A DNA stretch of 64,000 nt from Notamacropus eugenii (taxonomy: Eukaryota > Chordata > Mammalia > Diprotodontia > Macropodidae). The DNA lies in the NCBI RefSeq assembly GCF_028372415.1, contig NC_092873.1, positions 351,107,890 through 351,171,889 of the forward strand, written 5' to 3'. This document shows, piece after piece, positions 45,840 through 57,427 of this stretch (position 1 is its first letter; every line of letters starts with the position of its first letter). The notes below the pieces were generated by a model. The model saw only the letters and a program-made list of their open reading frames with translations. It was not told where the DNA came from and searched no databases. A program made the position numbers and the translations under genes.

Positions 45840-46505
45840 GAATCAATATCACTGTTTTGGAAAGAATTTTGGAATTAGATAAAGTAACTAAAATGTTTAT
45901 ACTCTTTGACCCAGAAATACTAGGCCTTTACTCCAAGGAGAGGTCATAGATAAGAAAGCCCATATATACACTCAAATATTTTTAACAGCACTTTTTGTAG
46001 CAGCAAAGAACTGGAAATAAAGTTGAAGTCCATTAGTTGGGAAATAGCTAACAGATTGTAGTACATGAATATAATAGAATATTGCTGTGCTGTAAGAAAC
46101 AAGAAATATGAATACAGAGAAGCATGGAAAGACATGAAGTAATCAGAGCTAAGAAAACAATATATACAATGACTGTACTTATTCAGATTCAAAGAAAAAC
46201 ACTATAAAATAAAAGTGAAGATTGCAGAATTTCAAAGAATAGTTATGACCCCAAAGAAGAGATACAGGACGACAGTCTACTCTTTTGTAGAGGTGTGAGG
46301 TCCATGGGTGTGGAACATTGCATTGCAGACTTTTTTGATGTATTGATTAGTTTTGGTAATGTTTTTCTCTTGCCCTTTTTCATTTTTTTCTTTAAAGATG
46401 TTATTGTTAGATGAAACCATCCTTGGGGGATGGAAATGGAAAGGGGAGAGATGATGGGAAGAAACTTAGTCAATGTAAAAACCAAAGTTTTCAATAAAAA
46501 TATAT
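45840..46505 (+). mobile_element. L1 3' end nested in L2
   Basis: 'gcactttttgtagcagcaaa', 'gaactggaaataaagttgaa', 'aatataatagaatattgctg' and 'aagcatggaaagacatgaag' give the L1 3' order. It ends with 'ggggatggaaatggaaaggg' and an A/T-rich tail. Confidence 0.75.
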
Positions 46506-46794
46506 TTTAACAATTAAAACAATAAAAGCCCTATAAGACAGTTGAGAAGGAGGTCTGGGTGTATTTGTATACAAATACCATAGTCTCTATGTTTAACAAC
46601 CTTATTCCTCCCTTCCCTCCTCCAGGCTCTGCTAGGATATTTCTTAAAATGGAAATCGATATTTAAAAAATGAGGCGGGGAGGGGAGTTGGGAGGAAGGA
46701 GGAGATTGTGGCATTGGAAAGATAGGAAAGGGCCAGGTTGCAAAGAATTGCAAATGCCAAACAGAAGAGTTTATATTTCATCCAAAAAGGGAGG

Positions 46795-46859
46795 CGGAAT
46801 GTTACAGTGGAAAGAATACTGGATATGGAGTCAAAGGGCCTCTGAGATATATGTGTGTG

Positions 46860-46898
<39 letters not shown>

Positions 46899-46985
46899 TG
46901 TGTGATCTTTGGTAAGTCACTGAATCTCAGTTTCTTCCTCTGGCAAATGAAGTTTCGAAGATCCCAATGAGCTCTTCATCTGTGA
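46795..46985 (+). mobile_element. MIR3-type SINE carrying (CA)n
   Basis: 'tgttacagtggaaagaatac' and 'tggatatggagtcaaaggg' form the head. (CA)n at 46861-46896 interrupts it. Then 'ggtaagtcactgaatctcag' and 'gaagatcccaatgagc' form the rest. Confidence 0.7.
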
Positions 46986-47919
46986 TACTGATAGGGAAAT
47001 ATTGGAGTTTGTGTAAGGGAGTGAACGTGATCAGATTATGCTTCAGGAAAATCACTCTGGCAGCTGTTTGGAGCATGGATGGGATTAGGGAAAGACTAAA
47101 ACAAGGAATGCAATTAATGACTTTTCAAAAGTCTGAGGGGGAGGAGGGTGGTTGTGTGAGTAAAAAGAAGGGAATGTATTTATTCAAAAGATGTAGAAAG
47201 AGAAATTATAGAACTTGCCACTTGATAGAATATGTGGGGTGAGTGGGACTAAGGTATTAAGAATGATACTAGCTTTTATGAACTTGGAAGACTAGAAGGA
47301 TGTTGGTGACTTTGACAGATGTGGAGAAATTGGGGGAAAAAATGAATTGCAGATATGTTGATAATGAGATACCTATAGAATATCCAGTTGTCAAGTAGGC
47401 AGTTGGTAATGTGGAAATGGTGAAGAGAATAGAACTGGATAAATAGATTTAAGAATCATCTGCCTAGAGATGATAATTGAGCTGATGGGAAATGATGAAG
47501 TCATTAAATGAGAAGATAAAGAAAGAAAAGGAAAGAGGACCTAGAACAGAGGTTTGGGAAATATTCACAGATGTTATTACACTATGAAGATTCAGCAGAG
47601 GAGACTGAAGAAAAGTCAGACAGGTAGAAGCAGAGCCAAGACAGACTAGTAATGAAAACCCAGAGAGGAAAGAGTATCCTGGAGAAGGTGGTCAGCAGTG
47701 TCAAAAGGTGTAGATAGATGAGAAAAAGCCATTACATTTGACAATTCATGATCATTGATAATTTTGGAAAGCCTAATTTCAGTTCAGTGATGAAGTTTGG
47801 GAGCTAGATTGAAGAGGATTTGGAAGAGGGTGGAAAATGAAAAAGAGAGACTGAGATAAATGGATTTTTTTTTTCAAGATTAGCTGATTCATCCACTAAG
47901 GAGATTTTCCTAAAACTCA

Positions 47920-48445
47920 GTTCTTTTCATGTCAATCCTGCTGAATAAATTCTAGTGGCTCCCTGTTGCCCCCGGAATCTAATAAAAAAAATACTCGATT
48001 AGCATTCAAAGACCATTAAGACATAGCTCCTTCCTACCTTTCTAGTTTTATTGTACCTTACTCCCCCAACAGGTACCGTTCTTTCCAGTGACGCTAGCTT
48101 CCTGACTATTCCACAAACAAGATACTTCATCTCTCAGCCCCAGCCATTTTCTCTAGTTTTTCTCCACACCTGGAAAGTTGTCCTTCCTTTAAGAATTTCA
48201 GCTAAAATCCCTATTTTCACAAGAAGCCTTCCCCAACCCATCTTAATTCTAGTACCTTTTCTCTGTTAATTGTTTCCTATTTATCCTGTATGTAGCTTGC
48301 TTTGTATATATTTGTTTGCATGAAATCTATTCCATTAGATTGTAAACTTCTTGAGAACAGAGAGGATCTTTTGACACTCTTTATATCCAAGCACCTAGTG
48401 CAGTGCCTGGCACATAGTAAGTGCTTAATGCATATTGATTGAAAA
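47920..48445 (+). mobile_element. L2 3' UTR nested head-to-head in the minus-strand L2
   Basis: The full L2 3' UTR order is visible: 'ctagtggctccctgttgccc', 'gcattcaaagaccattaaga', 'tttcagctaaaatccctatt', 'caagaagccttccccaaccc', 'ttgtaaacttcttgagaac', 'cagtgcctggcacatagtaa'. Confidence 0.85.
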
Positions 48446-48594
48446 GAAGAGAGAGAGAATGATAGCTAGTGATTGTAGTAGGGTTTAATGAGTTGGATTT
48501 TTTTGATGATGATGGAGGAGACTTGGCATATTTGTAGGCAGCAGAGGAATAATCAGTAGTTAAGGAGAAATTGAAAATTAAAGAGTATAGTTTT

Positions 48595-48910
48595 ACTGTA
48601 TAAGTGATTTGATGTATTTTCTTTTTAAAAATTATTTTTAAATGTAAATCTTATTGATGACTTGTTTTTAAATCAGTCACATTTTCCACTATATCCCTTT
48701 ACCCACTTCCTTTCAGAGAACCATCCCTTAGAATAAAGAATAAAAAGCAGAAAGACAAAAAGTTCTCTCAAATTAATCAACATATTTTAAAAGTTTGATA
48801 TATACAGTGATTTACATCATGGACCCTCTCATCTCTATGAAGGAGTGGAGGAAATGAGAAGGTGTCTTTTCATATGTGCAACCTGAGGAATTTCTAAGGG
48901 TAGTTTTGGC
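48595..48910 (-). mobile_element. Unclassified interspersed repeat, copy 2
   Basis: It pairs with 27830-28145 by block order, including 'gagaaccatcccttag', an A-rich run, 'gatttacatcatggaccctc' and 'ttttcatatgtgcaacctg'. The family is not named. Confidence 0.4.
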
Positions 48911-49575
48911 TATAGAGTATTTTTAACTTCTGAGGTAACTATAGAGCTTACATCCCATCTATTATACTCCAAGATAGGACTTTCTTGTCTCTTCAGCCCA
49001 AGCTCAGTATGTGTTAAAACAAAGTAAAAAACATCATCTTTCCTCCAAATCAACTCCCTGTTTTTGACTTCATTCCTTCTCTGGTAATAGAGTTTGGTCA
49101 TCTAAGATGAAAACCTTTGCCTCTGTTCACCATATCCACTCAGCCACCAAATTATTTTGGATGTTCCTTTAAAGCATCTCGTGAATCCATTCCCACCTCT
49201 ACTACTCTTGTTTTAAAATGCCTAGACTTTTTGTTCATAATCCCTTAATTTATAGTCTCCCCTGAATTTGATTGTTTTCTCTAAATCTATTCTAAAGTAA
49301 AATATATTGAGGATCTGTGATTTCGTTAGTGTAGGAATTCTTTTCACCATCTCTTTGGGAATATAAATGGGCTAAATAGAGGAGGATGATGGAGGGTCTT
49401 CAAAAACTCTTGATAAGTTTTAGCCACTGCCAAAAGAGGGACTTTTTCCTTAGCAGCTCCATTAAAGCACTTAGCTAAATGTTGATGGGAATTACAAAGA
49501 TTAGGACCTGAAAATTGAGTAAAGAAAATAACATATACATGAATAACTTCCACACAATAAAATAGGTAAATATAT
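48911..49575. other. Unassigned, presumably intronic
   Basis: Nothing recognised. Confidence 0.4.
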
Positions 49576-49579
49576 CAGG

Positions 49580-50125
49580 TTACTCTCCGGCTCAAAAACT
49601 TTCAACTCCTCTTCTTGGCGCCTCTTTCCTCAGATACAAATTCTTTAAACTCCTAAGGCCCTCACTGATGTCTCCTTTCCACTATTATCTCTCTTTTTTC
49701 ATCCCTGTGTTGTAGCTAATCTGTTCTCCCATTGTTCTTTAGAGATGTCTTGTGCAGTCCCACCTTTGCTCATACCATTCTTCCTAAATGGAATCCATAG
49801 AGTAACTGGAGAGATTCAGTCAATCAACAGGCATTATAAAGCAGCCACTTCAGGCTAGCCAAGTGCTAGTTCCCAGGGCATAAGAAAACAAGTTGAAATG
49901 GCTCTTGGCAGCAAAGAGCAGACATTCTGTTAGGGGAAACAAGGTATATACAAAAATATATGCTAAAGACTTGGTAGTTTGGAGGAAGAGGTGTCAAGAG
50001 GATTAGGAAAGGTCTCATTTAGAAGATGTTCGTAGGTCATTTAGACAAACCCATACTTGAACAGGAATTGCTTTTTCTTTGTATCTCCAAGTCTTAGTGC
50101 CAGGCAAATAGTGCTTAATATGCTT
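49580..50125. mobile_element. Three L2 pieces in mixed orientation
   Basis: 49580-49805 is plus-strand L2 3' UTR ('ctccggctcaaaaactttca', 'ctaaggccctcactgatgtc'). 49810-50035 is minus-strand ('acaggcattataaagcagcc', 'gattaggaaaggtctc'). 50040-50125 is a plus-strand end ('ctttgtatctccaagtctta'). Confidence 0.6.
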
Positions 50126-50139
50126 ATTGATGTATTGAT

Positions 50140-50465
50140 TATAGCATCTCTGACAAATGGTCATTTAACCTCCACTTGAAGACTTCCAGTGAGCATTCAC
50201 TCCTTATCAGTTTAAGACACCTTTCATAGAAAGTTTTGGTTGTAGTGTTGGTGGTGGGTATTATTATTATTATTATAATATGTAGCATAAACCTGGCTCT
50301 TAACTTCTACTCTTTGGTCCTAGTTTTACCCTTTGGGGTCAAACAAAGCAAATTGACTGGAATGTCATTGCCTCTTCTCTTTCTATTAACTTCCACCTCT
50401 TTTAGGGAACCTTCCCTGACTATCCAGGCCTCAGTGATTTCTCCCTCTTTTGAATTCAGAAAATA
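50140..50465 (+). mobile_element. L3/CR1 3' UTR
   Basis: 'cctccacttgaagacttcca', 'gtgagcattcactcc', 'catagaaagttttggtt' and 'ttggtcctagttttaccctt' with 'tggggtcaaacaaagcaaat' follow the CR1/L3 3' UTR. An (ATT)n run at 50260-50275 interrupts it. Confidence 0.65.
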
Positions 50466-51029
50466 GCAGAGTTAGAAACACACTCTTAGAAAGCCTTCGA
50501 TTTAACTCACTGATTTTACAATCCAAGGAAACGTAGTAGAGAGGCGATTGTCTTGCTCAGGATCACACAGTAAGTTAGTGTCACATTGGTCATTAGAGCT
50601 TGTGTCTTCTGAAAAGGAATCCAATGATTTGTTTTTTCCTTAAAATTTTTAAAAATTTAAATTATTAACTTAAAAGTCAATAGTCATGTGTATTTTTGTA
50701 TGCAAAGGCCAGAAAAAGGGTTGTATATGAAAAAACCATAACCATATATTAAGTTTAACACAGCATACTAAAGTGTGTTGCTTTGCTTCTCTCTACTCAC
50801 TTCTGAATCTCCTGTGCTTTTTTTGTGCATATTACTAAAAAAAATTTTTTTCTAAACTTAGCATCAAAAAAAGAACACTTCCACATACAAAGAACATAAA
50901 CAAAGAACATATTATATGTGAAAATAATACATTCAGCTTGCTTTTAGAAAAAGTATATAATAAATTCAAAATGTTACTTTCAAAGCTCTCCTATTTGTGT
51001 TCATTCTTACATATTTGAATCAGTTTCTT

Positions 51030-51315
51030 TTATGTTTATATATCAGACTTGTATCAGAGAAACTTGTTGCAAAGACTTTTCTAGTTAACTGTTTCCCCTT
51101 CTAATTTTGGCTTTTGATTTTGTGTAAAAACTTTACAATTTTATTTAATCAAAAGTGCACCCTTTTCTCTGAGCCTTTTTATTCCCTGCCTAGTCATCTT
51201 CCCTTATCTTTAGGAAAGTTTTCTTCCTTGTTTCTCCAATTTGCTTATGCTGTGAACTTTTATATCTAAGTCATGTATCCATTCATAATTTATTATGGTC
51301 CATGGTGTGAGATCT
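51030..51315 (-). mobile_element. L1 ORF2/3' fragment, minus strand
   Basis: 'cagacttgtatcagagaaac', 'cttgttgcaaagacttttct', 'tttccccttctaattttggc' and 'ggtccatggtgtgagatctt' follow the reverse L1 order. Confidence 0.75.
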
Positions 51316-51319
51316 TGAA

Positions 51320-52195
51320 GTAAACCACCCTGGAAAACAGTTTGGAACTATGCCTTCCAAATTACTAAATTTTGCATATCCTTTAATCCATTGATACTGT
51401 TACTAAGTCTGTAGTGTAATTATTGTAATAATTGTAAATATGTAACATAATATGATAATAGCTATCACTTTAGGTTTACAAAGTGCTTTACAAATATTAT
51501 CTTATCCTAGATAAGTAGATGTTATTATTGCTCTCATTTTACAGATGAGCAAATTGAGGCACATAGAGGTAAATGAGTGACCCGGGGTCCCACAACTAAT
51601 AAGTATCTGAGACTGGTTTCTGGTCTTTCTTAAGTCTAGGTCCAGCTCTCTATCCACTGTGCCACCTAGCTGCCAAAGAACTAAGAGGTCAAAGAAGTAA
51701 GAAAAAAAATCACATACACACACATACTAGAAGAGCTCTTGTGGTGGCAAAGAACAGGAAATTAAGAGAATATTTGTCAGTTTGGGGAATGAGTGAATAT
51801 GGTATATGAATATAATGGATTAGCATAGCATAAGAAATTAAGAAAGAGGTGCTTTCAGAGAAACCTGGGAAGACTTATATGGACTGATGCTGGGTGAAGT
51901 GAGCAGAACCAGAACAATTAATACTGCAGCATAAACATTGTAAAGACAACAACTTTGAAAGACTTAAGAAATCTGATTCCAGAGGACTGATGATGAATAA
52001 TATTCACCTCCTGACACAGAGGTGATGGATTAATATGAAGAATGAAACATTTTTGAACATGACCAAGAGGGGAATTTGTTTTGCTTGATTATGTTTATTT
52101 GTTACAGGGCTTTTTCTTTTTTTTTCCTCTTCCAGTGAGGGATGGAGGAAGAGAAAAAAAGAAATGCATGATAGTTGAAAATTTAAAATTCCATT
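51320..52195 (+). mobile_element. L1 3' end, plus strand, with nested MIR
   Basis: 'ggaaaacagtttggaactat' and 'tcctttaatccattgatact' are followed by a MIR. After it come 'ggtggcaaagaacaggaaat', 'ggggaatgagtgaatatggt', 'aaacctgggaagacttatat' and 'gggtgaagtgagcagaacca'. Confidence 0.8.
51435..51680 (-). mobile_element. MIR nested in L1
   Basis: 'ttacaaagtgctttacaaat', 'tttacagatgagcaaattga', 'gtgacccggggtcccac' and 'ccactgtgccacctagctgc' give the full reverse MIR order. Confidence 0.85.
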
Positions 52196-52199
52196 AAGG

Positions 52200-52880
52200 G
52201 ATAAAAAGAAAAGATAGCAATCTTGGTTTAAGCCCAGTTTATGTCAGACTCCCATCCATTTTTTCCAGCCATTTTTATCAAAAAGTCTTTATCTCACTCA
52301 GGAGTTGCACATCTTTAAGTTTAGTAAACACTAGCCTACTAAGGTTTGTTTGCTTTTGTATCTTGCGTACCTAATCTGTTCACTGATTAATCTTTAGACC
52401 CTACTCTTAAGGAATTTACCATATATCAAGTATGGGGGTAAGTATGAAGGAATAATACTTGTATACTAATAATTACAATACATAGTACAATGACAGTACA
52501 TAAAGATGATCAATACAAAGAAGAGATGCAAAGTGCTGTAAGAAATTTAAACAGAAATGATTGCTTTTAATTGGGGCATCTGCTTCTTATGTCCCTGCAT
52601 ATTAACTCTGTTATCGGGATTTTTAAACTTTATGATAAATTCCCATATTAGTTTGTATTTTTTATATTGATGCTTATTTATCATCCTAACAATTTTCTTT
52701 TTTATTCACCTCATCAAGGAAAAGCTGATAACAAGTGTGTAGTAGAATTCTGGGAATAGTGCTGAAAGAGACTATAGAAATCATCTAGTCATCTAGGTTG
52801 TTAACAAAATAACGATGTCTTTGTTAATACACATATAATACAGGGGGCCCAGTTAATATTTCTACAAGTTTGAGCATATT
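52200..52880. other. Unassigned, presumably intronic
   Basis: A short ancient-SINE piece may lie at 52740-52800 ('aaagagactatagaaatcat'). Otherwise nothing is recognised. Confidence 0.35.
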
Positions 52881-52884
52881 GTAG

Positions 52885-53200
52885 TAGGAACTGTATAAGA
52901 TTGAGAGTCACAGGACCTGGGTTCTAGCCCTAGGTCTACTCTAAACTATAGTTATGTGAACTTGAGTAAGTCACTTCTTTCCTGTAAAGGTTCATTTTTC
53001 TTCTAATGGGATGAAAGCTCCTTGAAAGCAAGGGATGACTGTTGTGTCTTTGACTTTGCCTTCTCAGTTTCTTGCATAGTGTCCAGCACGTAGTAGACAT
53101 TTAATAAATGCCTCTTGATCGATTTATTTGTAAAATGAAAGGATTAGACTAGGTGATTTCTAAGGTTCCTTCGAGTTCTAATGCTTTTCTATGTTTGAAC
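52885..53200 (+). mobile_element. MIR3-type SINE split by an L2 tail
   Basis: The head is 'agagtcacaggacctgggtt' and the body 'gtgaacttgagtaagtcact'. An L2 end lies at 53010-53125 ('gaaagctccttgaaagcaag', 'cagcacgtagtagacattta'). Then the MIR3 end 'gactaggtgatttctaaggt' follows. Confidence 0.75.
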
Positions 53201-53209
53201 TATTTCAAT

Positions 53210-53910
53210 CAGCAAAGGTCTATTTTTGAATTGAAATATGGTGGTTAAATAATTTAGAGGATTGAATGACTTAGAGCCTATTTAAGCACATAGCTACTTT
53301 AGCCATTTATGTTGTAATTATTAACTGGTATGGACAGTGTGCAAGACATTAAAGTACTTGATCTCCCTGAATTGACATAATGGTTGATCACTAATTTGCA
53401 TACTGACTTCACTTTGAATACCATAAAGTGGCAAACTAAATATGGCAGATATTAGTTTAGTTGATTGAATGTATTTTCAGTGAATTAAAGTCCACATGAG
53501 AACAGAAGCAGCACATAAAAGTTTCTTCAGAACCTTTCTTCAGAAAATACTTATCAAAAGGGGAGAGAACACCTAGTAGTTCAGTTAATTTCTATATTGA
53601 AGCCTCTCCTGGGTCAGGCCAAATACTTCTAGGAACATATATTCTCATGGCACTAAAGACATTATGATTTCCTTCCTGAAACAGAGATGTTCTTTTAATA
53701 ACTCATTATGGAGTTTTCATATATTGATTTATCTAAGCCTGTTTTTGAAGTTGTATCTATTTTTGTTTAGGCTCACCTTTTGTGGGAATATTGAGTTCTG
53801 TAAGTTTAGTACCTGTTGAGATAAAGTGGTACATTCTTCTAAATTTAACTTATTCTGCTTTCTAGAACTGCTTCCTAGTGACTTCTGGTATATTGGGATT
53901 TAGTTAATAT
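53210..53910. other. Unassigned, presumably intronic
   Basis: Nothing recognised. Confidence 0.4.
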
Positions 53911-53922
53911 CATGGCTTAGCC

Positions 53923-54115
53923 CAGGAGTGGGGAACCTGTGGCCTTGAGGCCACATGTGACCTTCTAGGTCCTTGGGTATGGCCCTTTGACTGAGTCCAA
54001 GTTTTACAGAACTGATCCTTTTATTAAGGGGATTTGTTCTGTGAAATTTGGATTCAGTCAAAGGGTTGCACTTGAGGACTTAGAAGGCCTTGAGGCTGAA
54101 GGTTACTCACCCCTT
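53923..54115. mobile_element. hAT-type MITE with long inverted ends
   Basis: This 193-bp element has inverted ends of about 30 bp (caggagtggggaacctgtgg against caccccttg... in reverse). The exact 8-bp duplication GCTTAGCC is at 53915-53922 and 54116-54123. Inner arms (cctttgactgagtccaa / ttggattcagtcaaagg) extend the symmetry. Confidence 0.92.
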
Positions 54116-54579
54116 GCTTAGCCTGTCATCACCATTTCTGATTCTATAGATTGCTTCTCTTCAGACCAAAAGTGCCTGATCCTTTTAGTTTCTCCCCCTG
54201 TTTGGCACCTTTTGGTCACCTCTCCCATTCTGCTGATCACTGGATCACTTAAATTTGTTTTTCTATTTTTGTGTGTTTTAGTAACCCTAAATTGCATATA
54301 TTCCTAGTACGATTTGTATGTGGGTAGTATGTTTGTTTTGTTTCTAGTATCATTCCTGATGATGCTTTATATTTTTTTTTAAATTTACATTCAGGAGCAC
54401 ATTGCTCCTGTCTTCAATCTCCCTCCCCTTTTTTGGTTATCCCTTTCCTGATTGTAATTTGATAAGACATGATGCCCCATAATCTTTCGACTACAGTCCA
54501 GTTTAGCTTTTCCCTACATGTATTACTTTAGGTTTACCTGTAAAAAAAGTTTTCTCTCACTATTCTACTTAAATTCCCA

Positions 54580-54910
54580 TACCTTAAGGAGGTAATGTGA
54601 TATGGAAATAATACTGAACTGAGAGTTAAGAGGTCCAGTCTATGCTATTTTGGCTACTAATTCTATGACCTTTGGACAAGTCAGCTTCAAAATCCTTCTT
54701 TGCTTCTTAATATTTGTGGGACTTTGAATCACTTAACCTCTCTGTGTCTGTTTCTTAATGTATAAAATGAAAGGAGATTTTCTCTAAAATCCTTTTTAAT
54801 CCCGCTATCTTATGAAATTACACCACTCCTCTGGACCAGCTTCCTCAAGCGTAAAATGAAGAAATTAGGCTAGATGATCTCCAAGGGCCCTTCTGATGTT
54901 GAGATTTTAT
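54580..54910 (+). mobile_element. Two MIR-family pieces in tandem
   Basis: The first (54585-54810) has 'actgagagttaagaggtcca' and 'gaatcacttaacctctctgt'. The second (54830-54910) has 'ctggaccagcttcctcaagc' and 'ctagatgatctccaagggcc'. They may be one MIR3 with an internal repeat or two insertions. Confidence 0.55.
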
Positions 54911-54944
54911 CAAAAAAGTTCAAAAGAGGGAGAGATCACTTTTG

Positions 54945-55200
54945 GCTAGGTTGGTTCAGAGGAGGTTTCCTGGAAGGGGAAGCAGATGGGCTTTTTTAGG
55001 TTTAGGTAGGAAGAACAATGTGAACAAAGGTGAAATATCGCAAGACATCTTTTGAATATAGCTTAACCAAAGAATAGTGGAAGATAAGACTGGAAAGAGG
55101 GCCAGATCTTGAAGGACCTCTATAGGAGTTTAAGGAGTTTGGACTTTATACCACTGAAGTCTTTTAAGCGGGTAAATGACCTGAAATAATTTCATCTTTC
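54945..55200 (-). mobile_element. L2 fragment
   Basis: 'ggaggtttcctggaagggga', 'gggccagatcttgaaggacc' and 'gtttggactttataccactg' follow reverse L2. Confidence 0.75.
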
Positions 55201-55209
55201 TGGAAACTC

Positions 55210-55960
55210 AGTTTCTTTCTCAGAAAAGTTAGGGTGATTATCTTGTAGGGGTTCCTTCCAACTCTATATGGATTGCTCCTCCATATAGTTTTTCTTATCA
55301 GGTTGGTGTTTGGTTATCTAGAATTTCTGCGTGTCACCAGTAGACTTACAGAATTCATAGTGAACTTAAATTATTTATAAACATGTCAAATAAAATTGGT
55401 CCCTATGAGTTGCTATTAGTCATATGTCTCTATCTGCAGAAGTAATTCTTCCTTACTCTTTCTTTCTAAGGTGGATTCTTCTTTTATACTTCATGGATCT
55501 CTGATTCCAATTAAGTGGTTGCCCTCTGCAATGATGCTATTTGAAAGCCAGCGTTCGTTGCTCTCTCATCCAGAATGTCTCTTGTCTAGCTATAAAATGT
55601 CTACCTAGTAGGTGCTGGCAGTCTTCCTCTAAATCTCTTCATATTGTGGGTATGCATTTTCTACCTATTGATTGTCCTTTGCTCTCATTATTATGTGGCT
55701 AGTCTACCTTCTTTTCTGATCATGTATCTCTCTTGCTAACATCTTTTACTTAGTTTGTTCTTTATTGGAAATGTTACAGCCTTCTTGTGCCCATTATGTA
55801 TCCCTCCATTCCTCTTTAGATGACCCTCTTTTAATTCTTTGGAGACTAGTATTTGGTGACTTAAAATTATAGAACATTACTAGAAGAATGTTATCCTTAA
55901 AAAGATGGGCCTGTGTTTGAGTCAGAAGCTGGGGTAATTAAAAGCACTGAACAATTTCCC
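55210..55960. other. Unassigned, presumably intronic
   Basis: Nothing that I can assign. Confidence 0.4.
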
Positions 55961-55964
55961 AAAG

Positions 55965-56720
55965 TCAATCCATCCTGAGGACATCCTTGATGAAAGTATG
56001 AGAAAAGAACAGGCAGGATTTTTTATTGTAAAGACTCATCTTTATAGTCATAGAATTGACCAGAAGAAGTAGAGAATACAAGATACCTCTGTATGAATTA
56101 TCTTTACTGAAAAAGCATTTGAGTGCTCCAAGTTTTTTCCATGCATATGTCAAAACCATACAAAATTCTTTGAAAAATATATCAAAGGTGATTTTGTTGG
56201 AGTTGGTGATGATTAACTTAAATTTAGGCATAAGACAGGGAGATAGATGTTTTCCAAAGGTGATGGCTACCATGATGGTACAGAAGTCTAATGTAGAAGC
56301 CAAATGATGGAAGGTTTCCTTATTGAGGGTAAAGTCTTCAAGGTGCTCCTGTTTGGAGAAAGCTTTGTTCAAGTCTCAGAAAATTGCAAGACTTCTTAAA
56401 TAGAGGTTCAGAAGAATTCAGCCTAACCATATAGTTAGGAAAAATCAAGTGGATGAGTGCCTGCTGTCCATTTCAGAAGTTAAATGGATGCCCATAGAAT
56501 TGATCCTTTAATATGTCTTAGTCATGTCTTAATCAGATATTGTTCATGGACAGTGAATAATGGGCCCAGAATTGAATTAGGAGAGTCATATTCTATTGGA
56601 CAAGTTGTCTCCAGCCCATTCTCATATTGAATCAGTCTTTAAAATGATAGGTGAAAAGCTACATGTATCTTAGAGTGTGAAGTAATTTATTTCATAGCAC
56701 AGAATATGGAAAAGATTCTA
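55965..56720 (+). pseudogene. RTE-clade reverse transcriptase remnant
   Basis: Read across frames: EQAGF (56007-56021), a KAF motif (near 56110, as in 'KAFDSV' of RTE reverse transcriptases), then IRQGD followed by FPK (56230-56255), the 'RQGD-SPK' block before the active site. Farther on are 'VKWMPIEL' (near 56480) and 'GPELN' (near 56560). The catalytic DD is not seen, and stops are many. This lineage differs from the RTE piece at 8235-9015 in the region that can be compared only loosely. An open minus-strand frame of 135 codons opposite it is a shadow. Confidence 0.65.
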
Positions 56721-56724
56721 CAAA

Positions 56725-57425
56725 GAGACCTAACCTGTCTGAGTTGAAGGTTTTGGCAAGATTAAAGATGGTCTTACTGGAGAAATAATTATAAAAAATA
56801 GTAAAAGGATGACTGGAAGTATGACCAGTGTAATTATGGTTTGTTTTGTTATTATTATCATCCATATACAAATAATGTTCATGCTGAGTTCTCTGTTTTT
56901 GCTTTGCATTAAAACTGAGACACTGAGATTGGTCAGGAGGTAATTTTTCCTTGATATGGCCACACACGTCTCCTACAACTAGTGGGTTGGGTTAGTTTTA
57001 GTAATCATTCATCAGAATAAATAAGTGCTTATGGAAATTTGTGTTTTGAATATGTCCATATGTCTGTAGGGAAAGCACTTTGGAATTTTTTTTTTTTTTG
57101 AAACTTATACTAGAAAATTGTTTTCTAGTCAGGACAGTGGGTTTTCACATTATGTCTACTAGTGGTACCTAAACTAGGGATAGGGGACTGATTTTGTGTT
57201 GTCTTAGGCAGAGGGAACTACGACATGAAGAAGCTAACTGTGTATGTTGGTAACTTACTTGGGAACATAGAGTGACACGTGTCAGAGGCAAGGATATGAA
57301 CTCATATGTTGACTTTCTGCTCACTGTTCCATGTTGCCGCTACCTAAACTAGCAAAAGATAATCCTAATGTGGGTTAATAATAGCTCATTTATCTAACTT
57401 CTTTGACATGTAGTTGGTGAAGTAT
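56725..57425. other. Unassigned, presumably intronic
   Basis: Nothing recognised. There is a poly-T run at 57089-57100. Confidence 0.4.
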
Positions 57426-57427
57426 AT

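Larger units (their letters stand above)
45285..48590 (-). mobile_element. L2, longest copy, spread by three nested insertions
   Basis: L2 in reverse continues in order through four pieces: 45285-45835 ('gtgtaagtactgtgcttgca', 'tactctcaagaagcttacac', 'gagctgggtcttgaagga'), 46640-46795 ('gggccaggttgcaaagaatt'), 46985-47880 ('gtgatcagattatgcttcag', 'ttgtcaagtaggcagttgg', 'agaatcatctgcctagagat') and 48450-48590 ('gagacttggcatatttgtag'). The gaps hold an L1, a MIR and a plus-strand L2. Confidence 0.75.

Noticed and set aside
53923..54217. miRNA gene in the MITE or the adjacent hairpin
   Set aside because: The hairpin stem is too short (13 bp) and the MITE symmetry is explained by transposon ends. 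There is no evidence of processing.
55965..56372. 135-codon minus-strand open frame
   Set aside because: The opposite strand carries RTE reverse transcriptase motifs, so this is a shadow frame.
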